A stretch of 59,370 nucleotides of DNA from Phycisphaerae bacterium. GTDB taxonomy: Bacteria; Planctomycetota; Phycisphaerae; Phycisphaerales; SM1A02. The stretch spans positions 1 to 59,370 of the forward strand of contig JAERSY010000060.1 in assembly GCA_016845245.1 (NCBI GenBank), read 5' to 3'. Both the position numbers and the translations under genes were made by a program. The notes under the pieces are model-generated. The model was given only the letters and a program-made list of their open reading frames with translations, was not told the DNA's origin and did no database searches. Positions 26,074-35,524 of the stretch are shown piece after piece. Positions within the stretch are counted from its first letter, which is position 1. Each line of letters starts with the position of its first letter.

Positions 26074-26756
26074 GAAGTATTTTTGAGATCAAACGTCGAG
26101 GTGCTGGAGCATCAATGTGGAAGGTGCTCTTTTGGTGGACGTTATTGCTGTGGCTATTGAGAGTCTGGCTTCGAGTGTGCTATCGATGTCGTCGATTTGG
26201 AATGGAGCACATTCCTGCATCCGGACCATTCATCATCGCAGCAAACCATCAATCAAACTTTGATCCCATGATCGTTGGGGCGGTTGCTCATGATCGTGTG
26301 TATCACTCAATTGCGAGGGCTACGCTTTTTAAATCAAAAGTGCTTTCATACCTCATGGAAAAGTTTGGTGTTATAGCAATCCGCAGAGGCGAGAGCGATA
26401 CCGTTGCGATTCGCCGTGCAATTGAAGTTCTCAAAAGCGGACAAGGAGTGATGATTTTTCCAGAGGGCACACGAACATCTGATGGAGAGGTCGGAGAATT
26501 CCAACGAGGATTATGGCTACTCATTAAAAAGAGTAGGGTGCCAGTTGTTCCAGTTGCTTTCGATGGCGCCTACGACGTTTGGAAGATTGGCACAAAACCG
26601 AAAGCAAGGGGTTGGATTGAAGTCCGCGCCGGTCAACCACTGAGCGGGGAAGCGCTTCTTGAGATGGGCGAAGAAGATGGGATGAAGGCGATTCGTAGTT
26701 CGATTGTGACGTTAAACGAAGCGTGCAAATCGTCCATTCAAAAACGCTCACATTAG
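26070..26756 (+). CDS. plsC: 1-acyl-sn-glycerol-3-phosphate acyltransferase
   Basis: PlsC adds the second acyl chain to make phosphatidic acid at the inner membrane. A hydrophobic anchor covers about residues 15-35. The catalytic H-x4-D motif is NHQSNFDP, and FPEGTRTSDG is the glycerol-phosphate binding motif. The 228-aa length is usual. Translation is coupled to cmk by a 4-bp overlap. Its end overlaps the convergent TauE-type gene by 9 bp. Confidence 0.92.
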   Translation: MRSIFEIKRRGAGASMWKVLFWWTLLLWLLRVWLRVCYRCRRFGMEHIPASGPFIIAANHQSNFDPMIVGAVAHDRVYHSIARATLFKSKVLSYLMEKFGVIAIRRGESDTVAIRRAIEVLKSGQGVMIFPEGTRTSDGEVGEFQRGLWLLIKKSRVPVVPVAFDGAYDVWKIGTKPKARGWIEVRAGQPLSGEALLEMGEEDGMKAIRSSIVTLNEACKSSIQKRSH

Positions 26757-27557
26757 ATCATTAAACGCATCTGAAATCAGTTTGACAGATGCGAGTGCAA
26801 CAAGCAATCCAAACACAATTCTGATGAGCTTGACTGGCAACAAGTTTGTCAGCCAAGCGCCAACAAAACCGCCGACTATCGCGCCAGGGATGAGCCAGAG
26901 TGCTTTAAGGAGGGCGTCTAGTGCGGTTAGTCCAAGTGATTCTCCGCTTGCATCGACGCAGTTTGGAAGCGATAAGTCTTTTACTGTCGCGCCAAAGATT
27001 GCTGTTATAAACATCACTGATGAGGATGTACCGATAGCAACTTTCATTGGAAGCCCGCACACTCTATTGAGAAGTGGCACTTGAATCAATCCACCACCAA
27101 TCCCAAGCAGGCCAGCCATGGTTCCAGTTGAGCCGCCAGTCACGGAACTTCTCGTCAATGATGGTGTCCCTTCAGGGTGAACGTCTGGCTCGGTTCTTCC
27201 TAACACCGACTTGCATTGATCAATGAAGACCCAGATGAGAAACACGCCAAAAAGTAACTCTAAATAATGGCTTGGGATTTGATTGCTAAACCATGCTGCA
27301 ATACAGATACAAATGAGGGCTACAGGCAGAACGACTTTCGTTGTTTGCCAAGAGACGTTGTTGTTTTTCTGATGTTTGTAGGTTGCAGAAACTGCGACAG
27401 CGGGATTTACAGTCATGGCGACGGCTTGCGCAAGATGAAAGGGCCAACCGAGGAGTAACGCCGTCGCAGGAATCATGATGACTGAACCACCAATGCCAAG
27501 CAGGCCACCGAGCGTGCCTGCGACGAATCCAACTGATAGAAGAATCACAATTTCCAT
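26748..27557 (-). CDS. TauE/SafE-family membrane permease
   Basis: This 269-aa inner-membrane protein has about eight helices arranged as two similar halves, each beginning with the family glycine motif (GGLLGIGGSVI near residue 18 and GLLGIGGGLIQVP near 148). The family exports sulfite or organosulfur compounds, but members vary and the substrate is not visible here. TAAAAT ends 8 bases before the ATG on the minus strand and no ribosome binding site is seen. It is divergent from the Kef-type gene across 61 bp. Confidence 0.88.
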   Translation of the reverse strand: MEIVILLSVGFVAGTLGGLLGIGGSVIMIPATALLLGWPFHLAQAVAMTVNPAVAVSATYKHQKNNNVSWQTTKVVLPVALICICIAAWFSNQIPSHYLELLFGVFLIWVFIDQCKSVLGRTEPDVHPEGTPSLTRSSVTGGSTGTMAGLLGIGGGLIQVPLLNRVCGLPMKVAIGTSSSVMFITAIFGATVKDLSLPNCVDASGESLGLTALDALLKALWLIPGAIVGGFVGAWLTNLLPVKLIRIVFGLLVALASVKLISDAFNDLM

Positions 27558-27605
27558 TCAACTGTATTTTACTTCAATGACGCAATGATGCGTTTGTGAC
27601 TGAAG

Positions 27606-27611
27606 TATGAT
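27606..27611 (+). promoter_or_regulatory. -10-like hexamer, Kef-type antiporter gene
   Basis: TATGAT followed by 7 bases and the ATG at 27619. A minus-strand TAAAAT for the TauE gene lies at 27566-27571 in the same gap. Confidence 0.4.
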
Positions 27612-27618
27612 GCTGCCT

Positions 27619-29256
27619 ATGGAATTTTGGCATATTCTCAGTGAGATTACCATTCTTCTAAGCGCGGCCGTCGTGCTTGGCATGTTGTGTGAAAAAATTG
27701 GATTAAGTGGGATTGTTGGCTATCTGATTGCTGGCACATTGCTCGGTCCCGGTGTGTTCAATGTGCTTACTGCCGGCGAAGAAGCCATCCACTCCATCGC
27801 TGAGATTGGTGTTTCATTGTTGCTCTTTACAATCGGGCTCGAAATTAATAGGGCAAAGTTAACCGAGTTGGTCGGCAAAGGGTTTGTGCTTGGGGTGTTA
27901 CAAATTGTGGTGACCGGAGCCATCGGTTTTGCGGTTGCTCGTTATTATTCAATCGATGTCGCTGGTGCACTCGTGATTGGTGCAATGGCGGCGCTGAGTT
28001 CAACAGCGGTCGTCATTAGAGTATTGCAAGACAGATCAGAGTTTGATGCTCAACATGGCCGGCTCGCGTTTATGGTACTTCTGGTTCAAGACCTCGCCAT
28101 TGTGCCCTTGATGATTATGGTTGCATTTCTTGGAAAGGGTTCAAGCACTGAACTTTCATCTGAACTTGGAATGGCAGGTGTAAAGTTCATTGCGCTTATT
28201 GTGACGCTCATTCTTTTTGGAGCACTCATCCTTCCAAAGTTCTTTGGTGCTGCGCTCATCAAGCGTTCAAGTGAGTTTCCAGTCTTACTCGGTGTCGTGA
28301 CATGCTTGTCAACGATGTGGCTCTCGCACCTGCTCAGTTTTTCACCTGCGCTCGGCGCGTTTGTTGCGGGCCTCGTTCTTGCGGGTTCTCCTTACGCGGC
28401 GCAAGTACGAGGCGATGTTGCACCGCTCCGCTACATATTTCTCGCACTCTTCTTTGGGGTAACAGGAACGCTTGCTGACATTCCATGGATTCTTGAGGGG
28501 ACCCACGCCATTCAAGTGCTCATTCTTGTGACTGCAATCATCATTGGTAAGTCAGTCATCGTTTGGTTAATGAGTTCATGTTTGAAATACCCACGGCGAC
28601 TATCGGTTGCAAGCGGATTATGTCTGGCCCAGATTGGCGAATTTAGTTTTGTCTTGGGTACTGAAGCGTACGGTAGTGGACTACTCAGCGATGATTTGTT
28701 CCAACTCTTCATGAGTTCATCGCTGATTACGCTCTTGGTCACGCCATTTATGATTTCCCGCGCGAGACAGATTGCACAATCAATTGATGTGTTACTTGGA
28801 AGACAGGAATCGTCAATTGTAAGTGTTGTTGATGACACGGGTGACCATCACGTCATCGTCATTGGGTTTGGTGTTGCTGGAAAACGAATTGTTCCTGACT
28901 TGCTTGAGTCTGGAAAAAGAGTTGTGGTGATCGACATGGGGGAGAATGGGATTCGTGACGCTCAAAAAGTTGGGGCGATGACGGTTCTCGGCAATGCGCA
29001 AAGGCGAGATGTCCTTGAACATGCGGGAATTCAATCAGCCCAGTTATGTATCTTGACAATTCCAGACCACCGAACAAGTGAACAGACCATTCATCAGATT
29101 AGGGCATGCTCGCCAACGGTCCCAATTGTTGCACGGTCACGGTATTCCATACATACAACGTACTTAGAAGCAGCTGGCGCCGATGTCGTCGTCGATGAAG
29201 AAGAAAGTGTTGGTTATACCGTTCTAAGAAAGTCACTTAGACAGCTTGGTTTATAA
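27619..29256 (+). CDS. CPA2-family cation/proton antiporter with TrkA-N domain (Kef type)
   Basis: Roughly residues 5-390 form the multi-helix Na+/H+ exchanger domain, with LSSTAVVIRVLQD and the LVQDLAIVPL motif. A C-terminal RCK/TrkA-N domain begins at about 415 (VIVIGFGVAGKRIVPDLLE) and likely binds NAD(H) or a related nucleotide to gate transport of K+ or Na+. The total is 545 aa from the chosen start; three Met codons lie at 27607, 27610 and 27619. I prefer 27619 because TATGAT sits 7 bases before it. The end overlaps putA by 6 bp. The transported ion is not determined. Confidence 0.88.
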   Translation: MEFWHILSEITILLSAAVVLGMLCEKIGLSGIVGYLIAGTLLGPGVFNVLTAGEEAIHSIAEIGVSLLLFTIGLEINRAKLTELVGKGFVLGVLQIVVTGAIGFAVARYYSIDVAGALVIGAMAALSSTAVVIRVLQDRSEFDAQHGRLAFMVLLVQDLAIVPLMIMVAFLGKGSSTELSSELGMAGVKFIALIVTLILFGALILPKFFGAALIKRSSEFPVLLGVVTCLSTMWLSHLLSFSPALGAFVAGLVLAGSPYAAQVRGDVAPLRYIFLALFFGVTGTLADIPWILEGTHAIQVLILVTAIIIGKSVIVWLMSSCLKYPRRLSVASGLCLAQIGEFSFVLGTEAYGSGLLSDDLFQLFMSSSLITLLVTPFMISRARQIAQSIDVLLGRQESSIVSVVDDTGDHHVIVIGFGVAGKRIVPDLLESGKRVVVIDMGENGIRDAQKVGAMTVLGNAQRRDVLEHAGIQSAQLCILTIPDHRTSEQTIHQIRACSPTVPIVARSRYSIHTTYLEAAGADVVVDEEESVGYTVLRKSLRQLGL

Positions 29257-32250
29257 GCCAGGAGCGAAGCCGCGCCGCATCGTGTTTTCACATATTGCAC
29301 GTGGTTCTACAAACTGCAATAGATAATCTTTGCCGCCTGCTTTTGAACCAACACCAGACATGCCGAAGCCGCCAAATGGTTGCCGGCCAACGAGGGCGCC
29401 TGTGCTTGTGCGATTGAGATAGAGATTACCAACCCTAAACTGACGACGCGCTTTTTCGAGGTGTGCCGGTTTTCTGCTGTAGACAGCGCCAGTTAACTTG
29501 TAGGGAGTTGAGTTCGCAACTTCAAGCGCCTCGTCGAAATCCTTCACCTTGATGACCGCGAGAACTGGACCAAAGATTTCCTCTTGAGCAATCACATCAT
29601 CACCGGAGATGCCAGAGAAAATGTGAGGATTGATGTAATCTCGTCCGGTTTGAGCTTCAAGATCAGTCGGCGTTGGTTCACCAAGTTCAAGCTTGCCTTC
29701 TTTCTTTCCGATTTCAATGTAGTTACGGATTTCAGTTGCTGCGTTTTTATCGATGACTGGGCCCATGTCAGTGCCCGGATTCATGACATCACCAACAACC
29801 AATGTTCTTGTTGATTCAACGAGCCGCTCAAGGAACTGGTCGTGTGCAGACTCAACAACAATTGCGCGACTGCACGCAGAACATTTCTGTCCTTGATAGC
29901 CGAATGCTGATTGACGCACGCCTAGAACAGCTTCGTCAAGGTCTGCAGAGGCATCGATGATGATGGCATTCTTGCCACCCATTTCACACACAACTTTCTT
30001 CACGAATGGTTGATGCTCAGGTGTTTGACCAGCCGCTTCAAGGATATCTAAGCCGACTTTTTTAGAACCAGTAAATGCAATGATTGCAACGCGTGGGTCA
30101 CGCACAAGAGCTGAGCCGATGACGGAACCCGGACCACACACAAACTGTAAAACATCTTTCGGTGCACCAGCATCCCAAAGCATCTCGCACACAATTTTTG
30201 CGATGCCTGTTGTTTGACCCGCTGGTTTAACGATGACGGAGTTGCCTGTGACAAGGGCAGCAACGGTCATGCCGCAGCAAATTGCCATAGGGAAGTTCCA
30301 TGGGCTGATGACTGCGGTGACGCCGCGTGGCTGATAGAACTGTTGGTCAAGTTCGCCGATGAACTCGCCGAGTCGATCATATGAGAACAACTCAGGCGCC
30401 ATTCTTGCGTAATACTCACAGAAGTCGATTGACTCACAGACGTCGCCATCTGCTTCTCGCCATGTTTTTCCTGCTTCTTGCATAATGATGCCTGCGAGTT
30501 CATCTCTGCGATCGCGCATCAACTGTGCTGCTTTTACAAGAACGTTTGAACGAACTAATGGATCTTCGTCACGCCATGTGTCAAATGCTTTTTCAGCAAC
30601 GTCGACGAGTGCAATTGCTTCTTCCTTCGTTTCGATTCGGTCGACAGAAGGAACCTTGGAGGTGGCAATTGCGCTTGCAAAATCTTCTCGATGTTTTGCG
30701 TCTGCAAAATCTCTGTAGGGTTCTGTGAAGAAGGGACGACCATCTCCTACACCTTCAACTGCGGGGGAGAGTTGATGTCGCTCTGGCGCTTCAGTGATTC
30801 GTGCGACGCCTGGATCAACTTCTTCGTGTTGAATGTGTGGTGATGCAAGCAATACAGATGCATCCGCATCATCAACGAAGCTTGACCGTAGCCATGATTC
30901 GTTTGAAGTGTTTTCAAGTAGTCTTCGAACGAGGTACGCCATACCCGGAATCATTTCGCCTACTGGAACGTATTCCCGTAACCGGAGACCCTCAGAAAGC
31001 ACAGCAGATTTGAGTTCATCAGCCATGCCTCTAAGCATTTGAAGTTCAAGTGCTGCGGTCGGCAATCCTCGTTTTTCTAGAAGTGCAAGTGCAGTTGCAA
31101 TGGATCGAATGTTGTGTGAACCAAGTGCAAGTTTTACGCCGCCTTCGTTTTGTTCTTTTGGTGTTGATTCAATGAATTGTGCAGCCATTCGTTCAAAGCA
31201 CGCATCAGTATCAACTTTTCTGCTCCAGACAGGGACAGGCCATCCCATTTCTTCAGCATGAATCGTTTCGTAATCCCAGTACGCGCCTTTCACGAGTCGT
31301 ACTGTGACCTGTCGACCTGTTCGCTTAGACCATTCGATGATGCGTCTTGCGTCATCATCTCCACTTCTGAGATACGCTTGCATTGCAATGCCCGCAGGGA
31401 AATCAATTTCGTCACAACATCGCATGAACAATTCAAGCGTTAAATCTTTATACTCAAACTGTTCCATGTCGAAGTTAATGAGCGTGCCGTTTCGGGCCGC
31501 TTCTTCAAGAATCGGACGGAGTGCTTCTAAAAGTCCTTCAATGGATGCATCGTGTGCGATTGGGTCGGTATTCGCAAAGAGTGAACTGATTTTGATTGAT
31601 ATATTTGTTCGTGGAATTGGACCGAGGTGGTCATTTTCAAGAACGGGTTTTGGTTCCCATTGCTTTACCGTCTCTGGAAGATTTGTAAGCAGATCAAGGT
31701 ATCGTTGGCGATACTCTGCAGCTTCTGCATTACTCACGCATGCTTCACCAAGAAGGTCAACGGAAAATGCGACGCCCTCATCCCAAATCTTTTCGAGTGA
31801 TGGGAGTGCGCTCACTGCATCAGTGCCTGCAATAAACCGTTGCGCCATTTTTGTGATTTGATTCGTCACAGTTTTGGTCATGGTGCCTTGCATCATGCCG
31901 CCAGCTTTGAGTCCAAGACCCATTCCCGGTGGAAGTTTTACGCCTGGCTGACTAAGGTAATCCATGAGATGGTCATGGACTTGCTCAGGCGTAACAAGCG
32001 TTGGGAAAGTGTCAACGAATCTAAAGAGTTGAATCTTGAACTGTTCGTCTTCCATGGCCCAGTCCATCAACTTGTCAGACCAGAACGCAGTTGATAACCA
32101 ACTTTGTTTTTGATTACGTGCATGGTCAAGAATGCGGGTGCCAATTGCTTGGATGCGTTGTTCCGTTGCAGCATCAAAGACGCTGTGTGCATTCAGTGCA
32201 TTGACCTCGACCTGTCTCTGTGTTTTTTGCTTTTTCTTAAAGAGTGCCAT
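29251..32250 (-). CDS. putA: Bifunctional proline dehydrogenase / glutamate-semialdehyde dehydrogenase
   Basis: PutA oxidises proline to glutamate in two steps with FAD then NAD+. The N-terminal half (about 80-430) is the proline dehydrogenase barrel, with MRCCDEIDFPAGIAMQAYL and RLVKGAYWD. The aldehyde dehydrogenase part (about 500-980) has SPWNFPMAI, FTGSKKVG and the catalytic Cys in GQKCSACSR. At 999 aa it is a minimal PutA without a DNA-binding domain, so it should not autoregulate. TACAAT lies 9 bases before the ATG inside a 35-bp gap after prmC. No putP transporter is adjacent. Confidence 0.95.
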   Translation of the reverse strand: MALFKKKQKTQRQVEVNALNAHSVFDAATEQRIQAIGTRILDHARNQKQSWLSTAFWSDKLMDWAMEDEQFKIQLFRFVDTFPTLVTPEQVHDHLMDYLSQPGVKLPPGMGLGLKAGGMMQGTMTKTVTNQITKMAQRFIAGTDAVSALPSLEKIWDEGVAFSVDLLGEACVSNAEAAEYRQRYLDLLTNLPETVKQWEPKPVLENDHLGPIPRTNISIKISSLFANTDPIAHDASIEGLLEALRPILEEAARNGTLINFDMEQFEYKDLTLELFMRCCDEIDFPAGIAMQAYLRSGDDDARRIIEWSKRTGRQVTVRLVKGAYWDYETIHAEEMGWPVPVWSRKVDTDACFERMAAQFIESTPKEQNEGGVKLALGSHNIRSIATALALLEKRGLPTAALELQMLRGMADELKSAVLSEGLRLREYVPVGEMIPGMAYLVRRLLENTSNESWLRSSFVDDADASVLLASPHIQHEEVDPGVARITEAPERHQLSPAVEGVGDGRPFFTEPYRDFADAKHREDFASAIATSKVPSVDRIETKEEAIALVDVAEKAFDTWRDEDPLVRSNVLVKAAQLMRDRRDELAGIIMQEAGKTWREADGDVCESIDFCEYYARMAPELFSYDRLGEFIGELDQQFYQPRGVTAVISPWNFPMAICCGMTVAALVTGNSVIVKPAGQTTGIAKIVCEMLWDAGAPKDVLQFVCGPGSVIGSALVRDPRVAIIAFTGSKKVGLDILEAAGQTPEHQPFVKKVVCEMGGKNAIIIDASADLDEAVLGVRQSAFGYQGQKCSACSRAIVVESAHDQFLERLVESTRTLVVGDVMNPGTDMGPVIDKNAATEIRNYIEIGKKEGKLELGEPTPTDLEAQTGRDYINPHIFSGISGDDVIAQEEIFGPVLAVIKVKDFDEALEVANSTPYKLTGAVYSRKPAHLEKARRQFRVGNLYLNRTSTGALVGRQPFGGFGMSGVGSKAGGKDYLLQFVEPRAICENTMRRGFAPGL

Positions 32251-32259
32251 GGACCGCGT

Positions 32260-32265
32260 ATTGTA
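32260..32265 (-). promoter_or_regulatory. -10 hexamer, putA
   Basis: TACAAT on the minus strand, 9 bases before the putA ATG. No ribosome binding site is visible. Confidence 0.4.
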
Positions 32266-32285
32266 TCTATCTACGCGCGTGTTCG

Positions 32286-33155
32286 CTAGGATTTATAGGC
32301 GCGAAGGAAGCGCTCATCCCCATATTGATCCTTCAGAATTGCACTGTCTCTGAGGGTCGTTGTGGCAGATAAAACGGAGGCGATTTCAGTCCTAATTGAA
32401 GGGGATATCTCAATGAGAAGGCAACCGTTTTCTTTGAGGAATGTATGGGCGTGTTCAATCATTGGCCTGATCACATGGAGCCCATCTCTCCCGCCATGGA
32501 GCGCTAGGTCTGGCTCCCAATCTTTGACATTAGGCGCGAGCGATTCCATCTCGCAACTTGGAATGTACGGAGGGTTCGAACACAAGACGTCATACAACCC
32601 GCTGAGCGGTTCAAGGCCATCGCCTTGGGCAATTGTGAGTCGGTCTTCTAGCCCGAGTGATTGAGCATTCTCTTTCGCGAGTTCAAGTGCCTCGGAACTG
32701 ATATCTGTAAGCGTCACATCGACATCTTTGAGTTGGTTTGCAATTGTTAAGCCAATGCAGCCGCTTCCGGTGCCGATGTCTGCAATTCGAGGCGTGTCTT
32801 GCACAGTTTTGCAATGTTCAATCGTCTGCATGACGAGGACTTCTGTGCAGCTTCTTGGAATCAGCGTCGATTGATTGACAGAAAACTCGTGACCAAAAAA
32901 TAGCGATCTGCCAAGAATGTACTGCACTGGCTCATGCTTCATCGCCCTTGTGACGAGTTCCCTCAGTCGCTCTCGCTCTGATTCGGTTGCGACCCTTTGA
33001 GCGTTTGCATACAGGTCAATCCTGTTACCACCATATACTTCAGTGAGAAGCATTTCGGCAAGAACGCGGGGCGAATCGACGTCGTGTGATTCGAACGATT
33101 GGGTCATCCAATCAAGGAGTTTGCTTGTCGTCCATTGGTCACTCAATTGAGACAT
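32286..33155 (-). CDS. prmC: Peptide chain release factor N5-glutamine methyltransferase
   Basis: PrmC methylates the glutamine of the GGQ motif in release factors RF1 and RF2. The SAM-binding motif DIGTGSGCIGLTIA and the catalytic NPPYIP (in SNPPYIPS) are present, with the family's N-terminal helical domain. The 289-aa length is standard. The usual neighbour prfA is not in the window. TACAAT lies 6 bases before the ATG in a 32-bp gap after the GAF-REC gene, so it may have its own leaderless transcript. Confidence 0.93.
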   Translation of the reverse strand: MSQLSDQWTTSKLLDWMTQSFESHDVDSPRVLAEMLLTEVYGGNRIDLYANAQRVATESERERLRELVTRAMKHEPVQYILGRSLFFGHEFSVNQSTLIPRSCTEVLVMQTIEHCKTVQDTPRIADIGTGSGCIGLTIANQLKDVDVTLTDISSEALELAKENAQSLGLEDRLTIAQGDGLEPLSGLYDVLCSNPPYIPSCEMESLAPNVKDWEPDLALHGGRDGLHVIRPMIEHAHTFLKENGCLLIEISPSIRTEIASVLSATTTLRDSAILKDQYGDERFLRAYKS

Positions 33156-33161
33156 CGCAGA

Positions 33162-33167
33162 ATTGTA
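33162..33167 (-). promoter_or_regulatory. -10 hexamer, prmC (leaderless)
   Basis: TACAAT on the minus strand, 6 bases before the prmC ATG at 33155; identical in sequence and spacing to the purD element. Confidence 0.5.
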
Positions 33168-33187
33168 GGGGGGTTTACTTTACGGTG

Positions 33188-34477
33188 TTAACAATCAGCG
33201 GTTTTTCGAACGGCTTTTGTGATTGTTTCAATGAGCTGTTCAGTTCTGAAGGGTTTGAACAGAACAGCGTGCATGCCTTCTTGGCTTGCTCGCATGATTG
33301 AATGGTTCGGGTCATACCCGAACCCAGTCATCAAAATGACAAGTTGATCAGGCCAGATTTCTGTTGCCGCTTGATAGACTTCATAACCATTACAGCCAGG
33401 CATGCGAATGTCAGAGAGAATGATGTCATACGGGGAATCATCGCTCTTTGCTTGATTGATTGCATCAATTGTTGCAAGTCCATCTTCACAAACAGTCACG
33501 GTGCAACCAAGTCTTGTGAGAACATCATGAACGCCGCTTCGTACGGCTTCTTCATCATCAGCGACAAGCACACGCTTCCCTTGCATTGCTGGGTCAGGTT
33601 TTACAAAGTTGGCGCGATCTGCGTCGATGATTGTTTGAGGTCCTGATGTGCACGCAGCAATTCGGTCTTGGATTTCTTTGATTGTTCGGCTGAGTTGTTC
33701 TCCAACCGTTGCATCTGATTGCGTCACTGTTTTTGCGAGTTCAGCGAGCTCTTCGATGGGGTCTTGGATTTCTTCAGCGATGATGTTTGAAAGTTGCTCG
33801 TTGGTTGTGTACCGCTCGATGACAAGTAAGTCGAGCGTATGCATTGCGCTTGCAATGTACCTGCCGAAAATTTCTACTAACCGCCGGTCGCTGTCATCAA
33901 AAGCACCTCGTTGATAGGACTCAGCATTAAAGACGCCAATGATTTGGTCATTCATCCATAGAGGTACAGTTAAACTTGATGCCGCCTCATCGAGCCCTTC
34001 TCTGTAGAGGGGTTCATTTGAAACATCTTCACAAATGTAACTTTGACCGGTCGCGGCGACATATCCGCAAATGCCATGACCGCTTTCTTCGGCTTTGATT
34101 GTTTCACCGATCTTGAGCGGAGATAGATTTTCAGCAATGACGAGTTCTAGATTCCCTGTGCGCCTGTCGAGTAATCGAACCTCGAAATTGTCCATGTCGA
34201 GCAATTCGTGGACATACCGAACAACCTTCTCTTCCATGAGTCGCAGGCGCTGGGCGACATTGAGTGATTTCACTTGAGACGCATCAAGTTGGGTGAGTTC
34301 AATCCCCGCATCACAAATGGCGTTTATCTTTGCTTGCATTTGCCCGCCGCCAGTGAGCTGAATATCAGCATCAGAGGAGTTCTCTACAAGATCAAAATGA
34401 GAAGACAGCGCGGCTTCAATCTCTGGGGAGATTGAAACATCAAACGAGATGTGCAAGCGTCTTTTTTGGTCGGACAT
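33188..34477 (-). CDS. GAF-domain protein with C-terminal response-regulator receiver
   Basis: From the start at 34477 the product is 429 aa. An N-terminal region of about 80 residues is unassigned, a GAF domain spans about 85-220 and a helical linker follows. A receiver domain covers about 301-422, with acidic residues D307/D308, phosphoacceptor D356 in SDIRMPG and the conserved lysine in LFKPF. There is no kinase or output domain, so it probably senses a small molecule and relays phosphate in a phosphorelay. It could partner the orphan HWE kinase; that is speculation. The ribosome binding site is weak, and in-frame Met codons lie upstream. Confidence 0.8.
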   Translation of the reverse strand: MSDQKRRLHISFDVSISPEIEAALSSHFDLVENSSDADIQLTGGGQMQAKINAICDAGIELTQLDASQVKSLNVAQRLRLMEEKVVRYVHELLDMDNFEVRLLDRRTGNLELVIAENLSPLKIGETIKAEESGHGICGYVAATGQSYICEDVSNEPLYREGLDEAASSLTVPLWMNDQIIGVFNAESYQRGAFDDSDRRLVEIFGRYIASAMHTLDLLVIERYTTNEQLSNIIAEEIQDPIEELAELAKTVTQSDATVGEQLSRTIKEIQDRIAACTSGPQTIIDADRANFVKPDPAMQGKRVLVADDEEAVRSGVHDVLTRLGCTVTVCEDGLATIDAINQAKSDDSPYDIILSDIRMPGCNGYEVYQAATEIWPDQLVILMTGFGYDPNHSIMRASQEGMHAVLFKPFRTEQLIETITKAVRKTADC

Positions 34478-34630
34478 TGTTCTAACGCTCTCTAACAAGC
34501 TTAACCCCATTTTTATGGGATGCAATCCACCTTGAATCGGAGTTATATCCCTTGGGGCTTGACAAACTCCACAATAAGGCAAGAATGAGGCACTTCTGAG
34601 CATCATTTCTCAAACATCCGCTCTTTTTAT

Positions 34631-35524
34631 ATGTTAAACGCTGAAAAACTTTCCAAACGATATGGCTCTTCAACGGTTGTTGATGGGCTTGATGTGTCTG
34701 TGGAAATTGGCCAGATTCGAGGATTACTCGGGCCTAATGGAGCGGGAAAAACAACAACCCTCAACATGATTTGTGGAGTGCTCGCACCAACTGAAGGCAA
34801 GGTGGTTGTGGATGGCTTTGATTTAGAAACAGATGCGTTAGAAGTGAAACAGCGAATCGGATACGTCCCAGATGGCGCGCCACTTCCGCCAGAGTTGTAC
34901 CCAATGGAGTATTTCAGAGCAGTTGGGCGAATGTATGGCTTGCCAACATCTGAATTGATGACGTCAATTGAGAAGTGGTCAGAACGGCTTGACATTGAAG
35001 ATGTGCTTGAAAAACCAATTGAGACGTTGTCTCGCGGTTACAGACAACGCGTTGCAATCGCAGGTGCGCTTCTTCATGAGCCACTGCTCTTAGTCCTTGA
35101 TGAACCATCAACTGGTCTCGACCCAGAGCAGCACCTTACCTTTCGGTCATTGTTAAAAGGGTTAACGAAGTACATCGCTATTTTGTATTCATCGCACAAC
35201 CTTGCTGAAGTTGAAGCGACGTGTGATGTTGTGACCATTCTTTCACGAGGGAAGTGCGTTGTTGATGGAACATTTGATGAACTCTCAACGGCAGTTTCAG
35301 CATTGCAAGTTGAAGTCACCCCTCATGCAGTTGCGGATTCGATCACACATTCAGATGCGACGATTATTGATGTCGATTGGATTCGACTAGTGGTTCCCAT
35401 TGATGAGCAGGAATCGATTGCGAAGAATGTTGCTGAGCTCGGTGGTTCGGTTCGTCTGATCAACCCCGTCAAACCATCGCTCGAGGAATCATACGTGCGA
35501 CTTGTCACAGAGGCGGGAACATGA
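34631..35524 (+). CDS. ABC transporter ATP-binding protein, GldA-like
   Basis: This is the nucleotide-binding subunit of an ABC-2 type system. Walker A GPNGAGKTTTLNMI is near residue 35, the signature is LSRGYRQRVAIAGALL and Walker B is LLVLDEPSTGLDPEQ. The 297-aa length includes a C-terminal extension typical of this group. It overlaps the next gene by 4 bp (ATGA) and heads a three-gene operon with the fused permease and a DUF4340 protein. The order matches the Gld-type transporter clusters of planctomycetes and Bacteroidetes. The transported substrate is unknown. No ribosome binding site is clear. Confidence 0.88.
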   Translation: MLNAEKLSKRYGSSTVVDGLDVSVEIGQIRGLLGPNGAGKTTTLNMICGVLAPTEGKVVVDGFDLETDALEVKQRIGYVPDGAPLPPELYPMEYFRAVGRMYGLPTSELMTSIEKWSERLDIEDVLEKPIETLSRGYRQRVAIAGALLHEPLLLVLDEPSTGLDPEQHLTFRSLLKGLTKYIAILYSSHNLAEVEATCDVVTILSRGKCVVDGTFDELSTAVSALQVEVTPHAVADSITHSDATIIDVDWIRLVVPIDEQESIAKNVAELGGSVRLINPVKPSLEESYVRLVTEAGT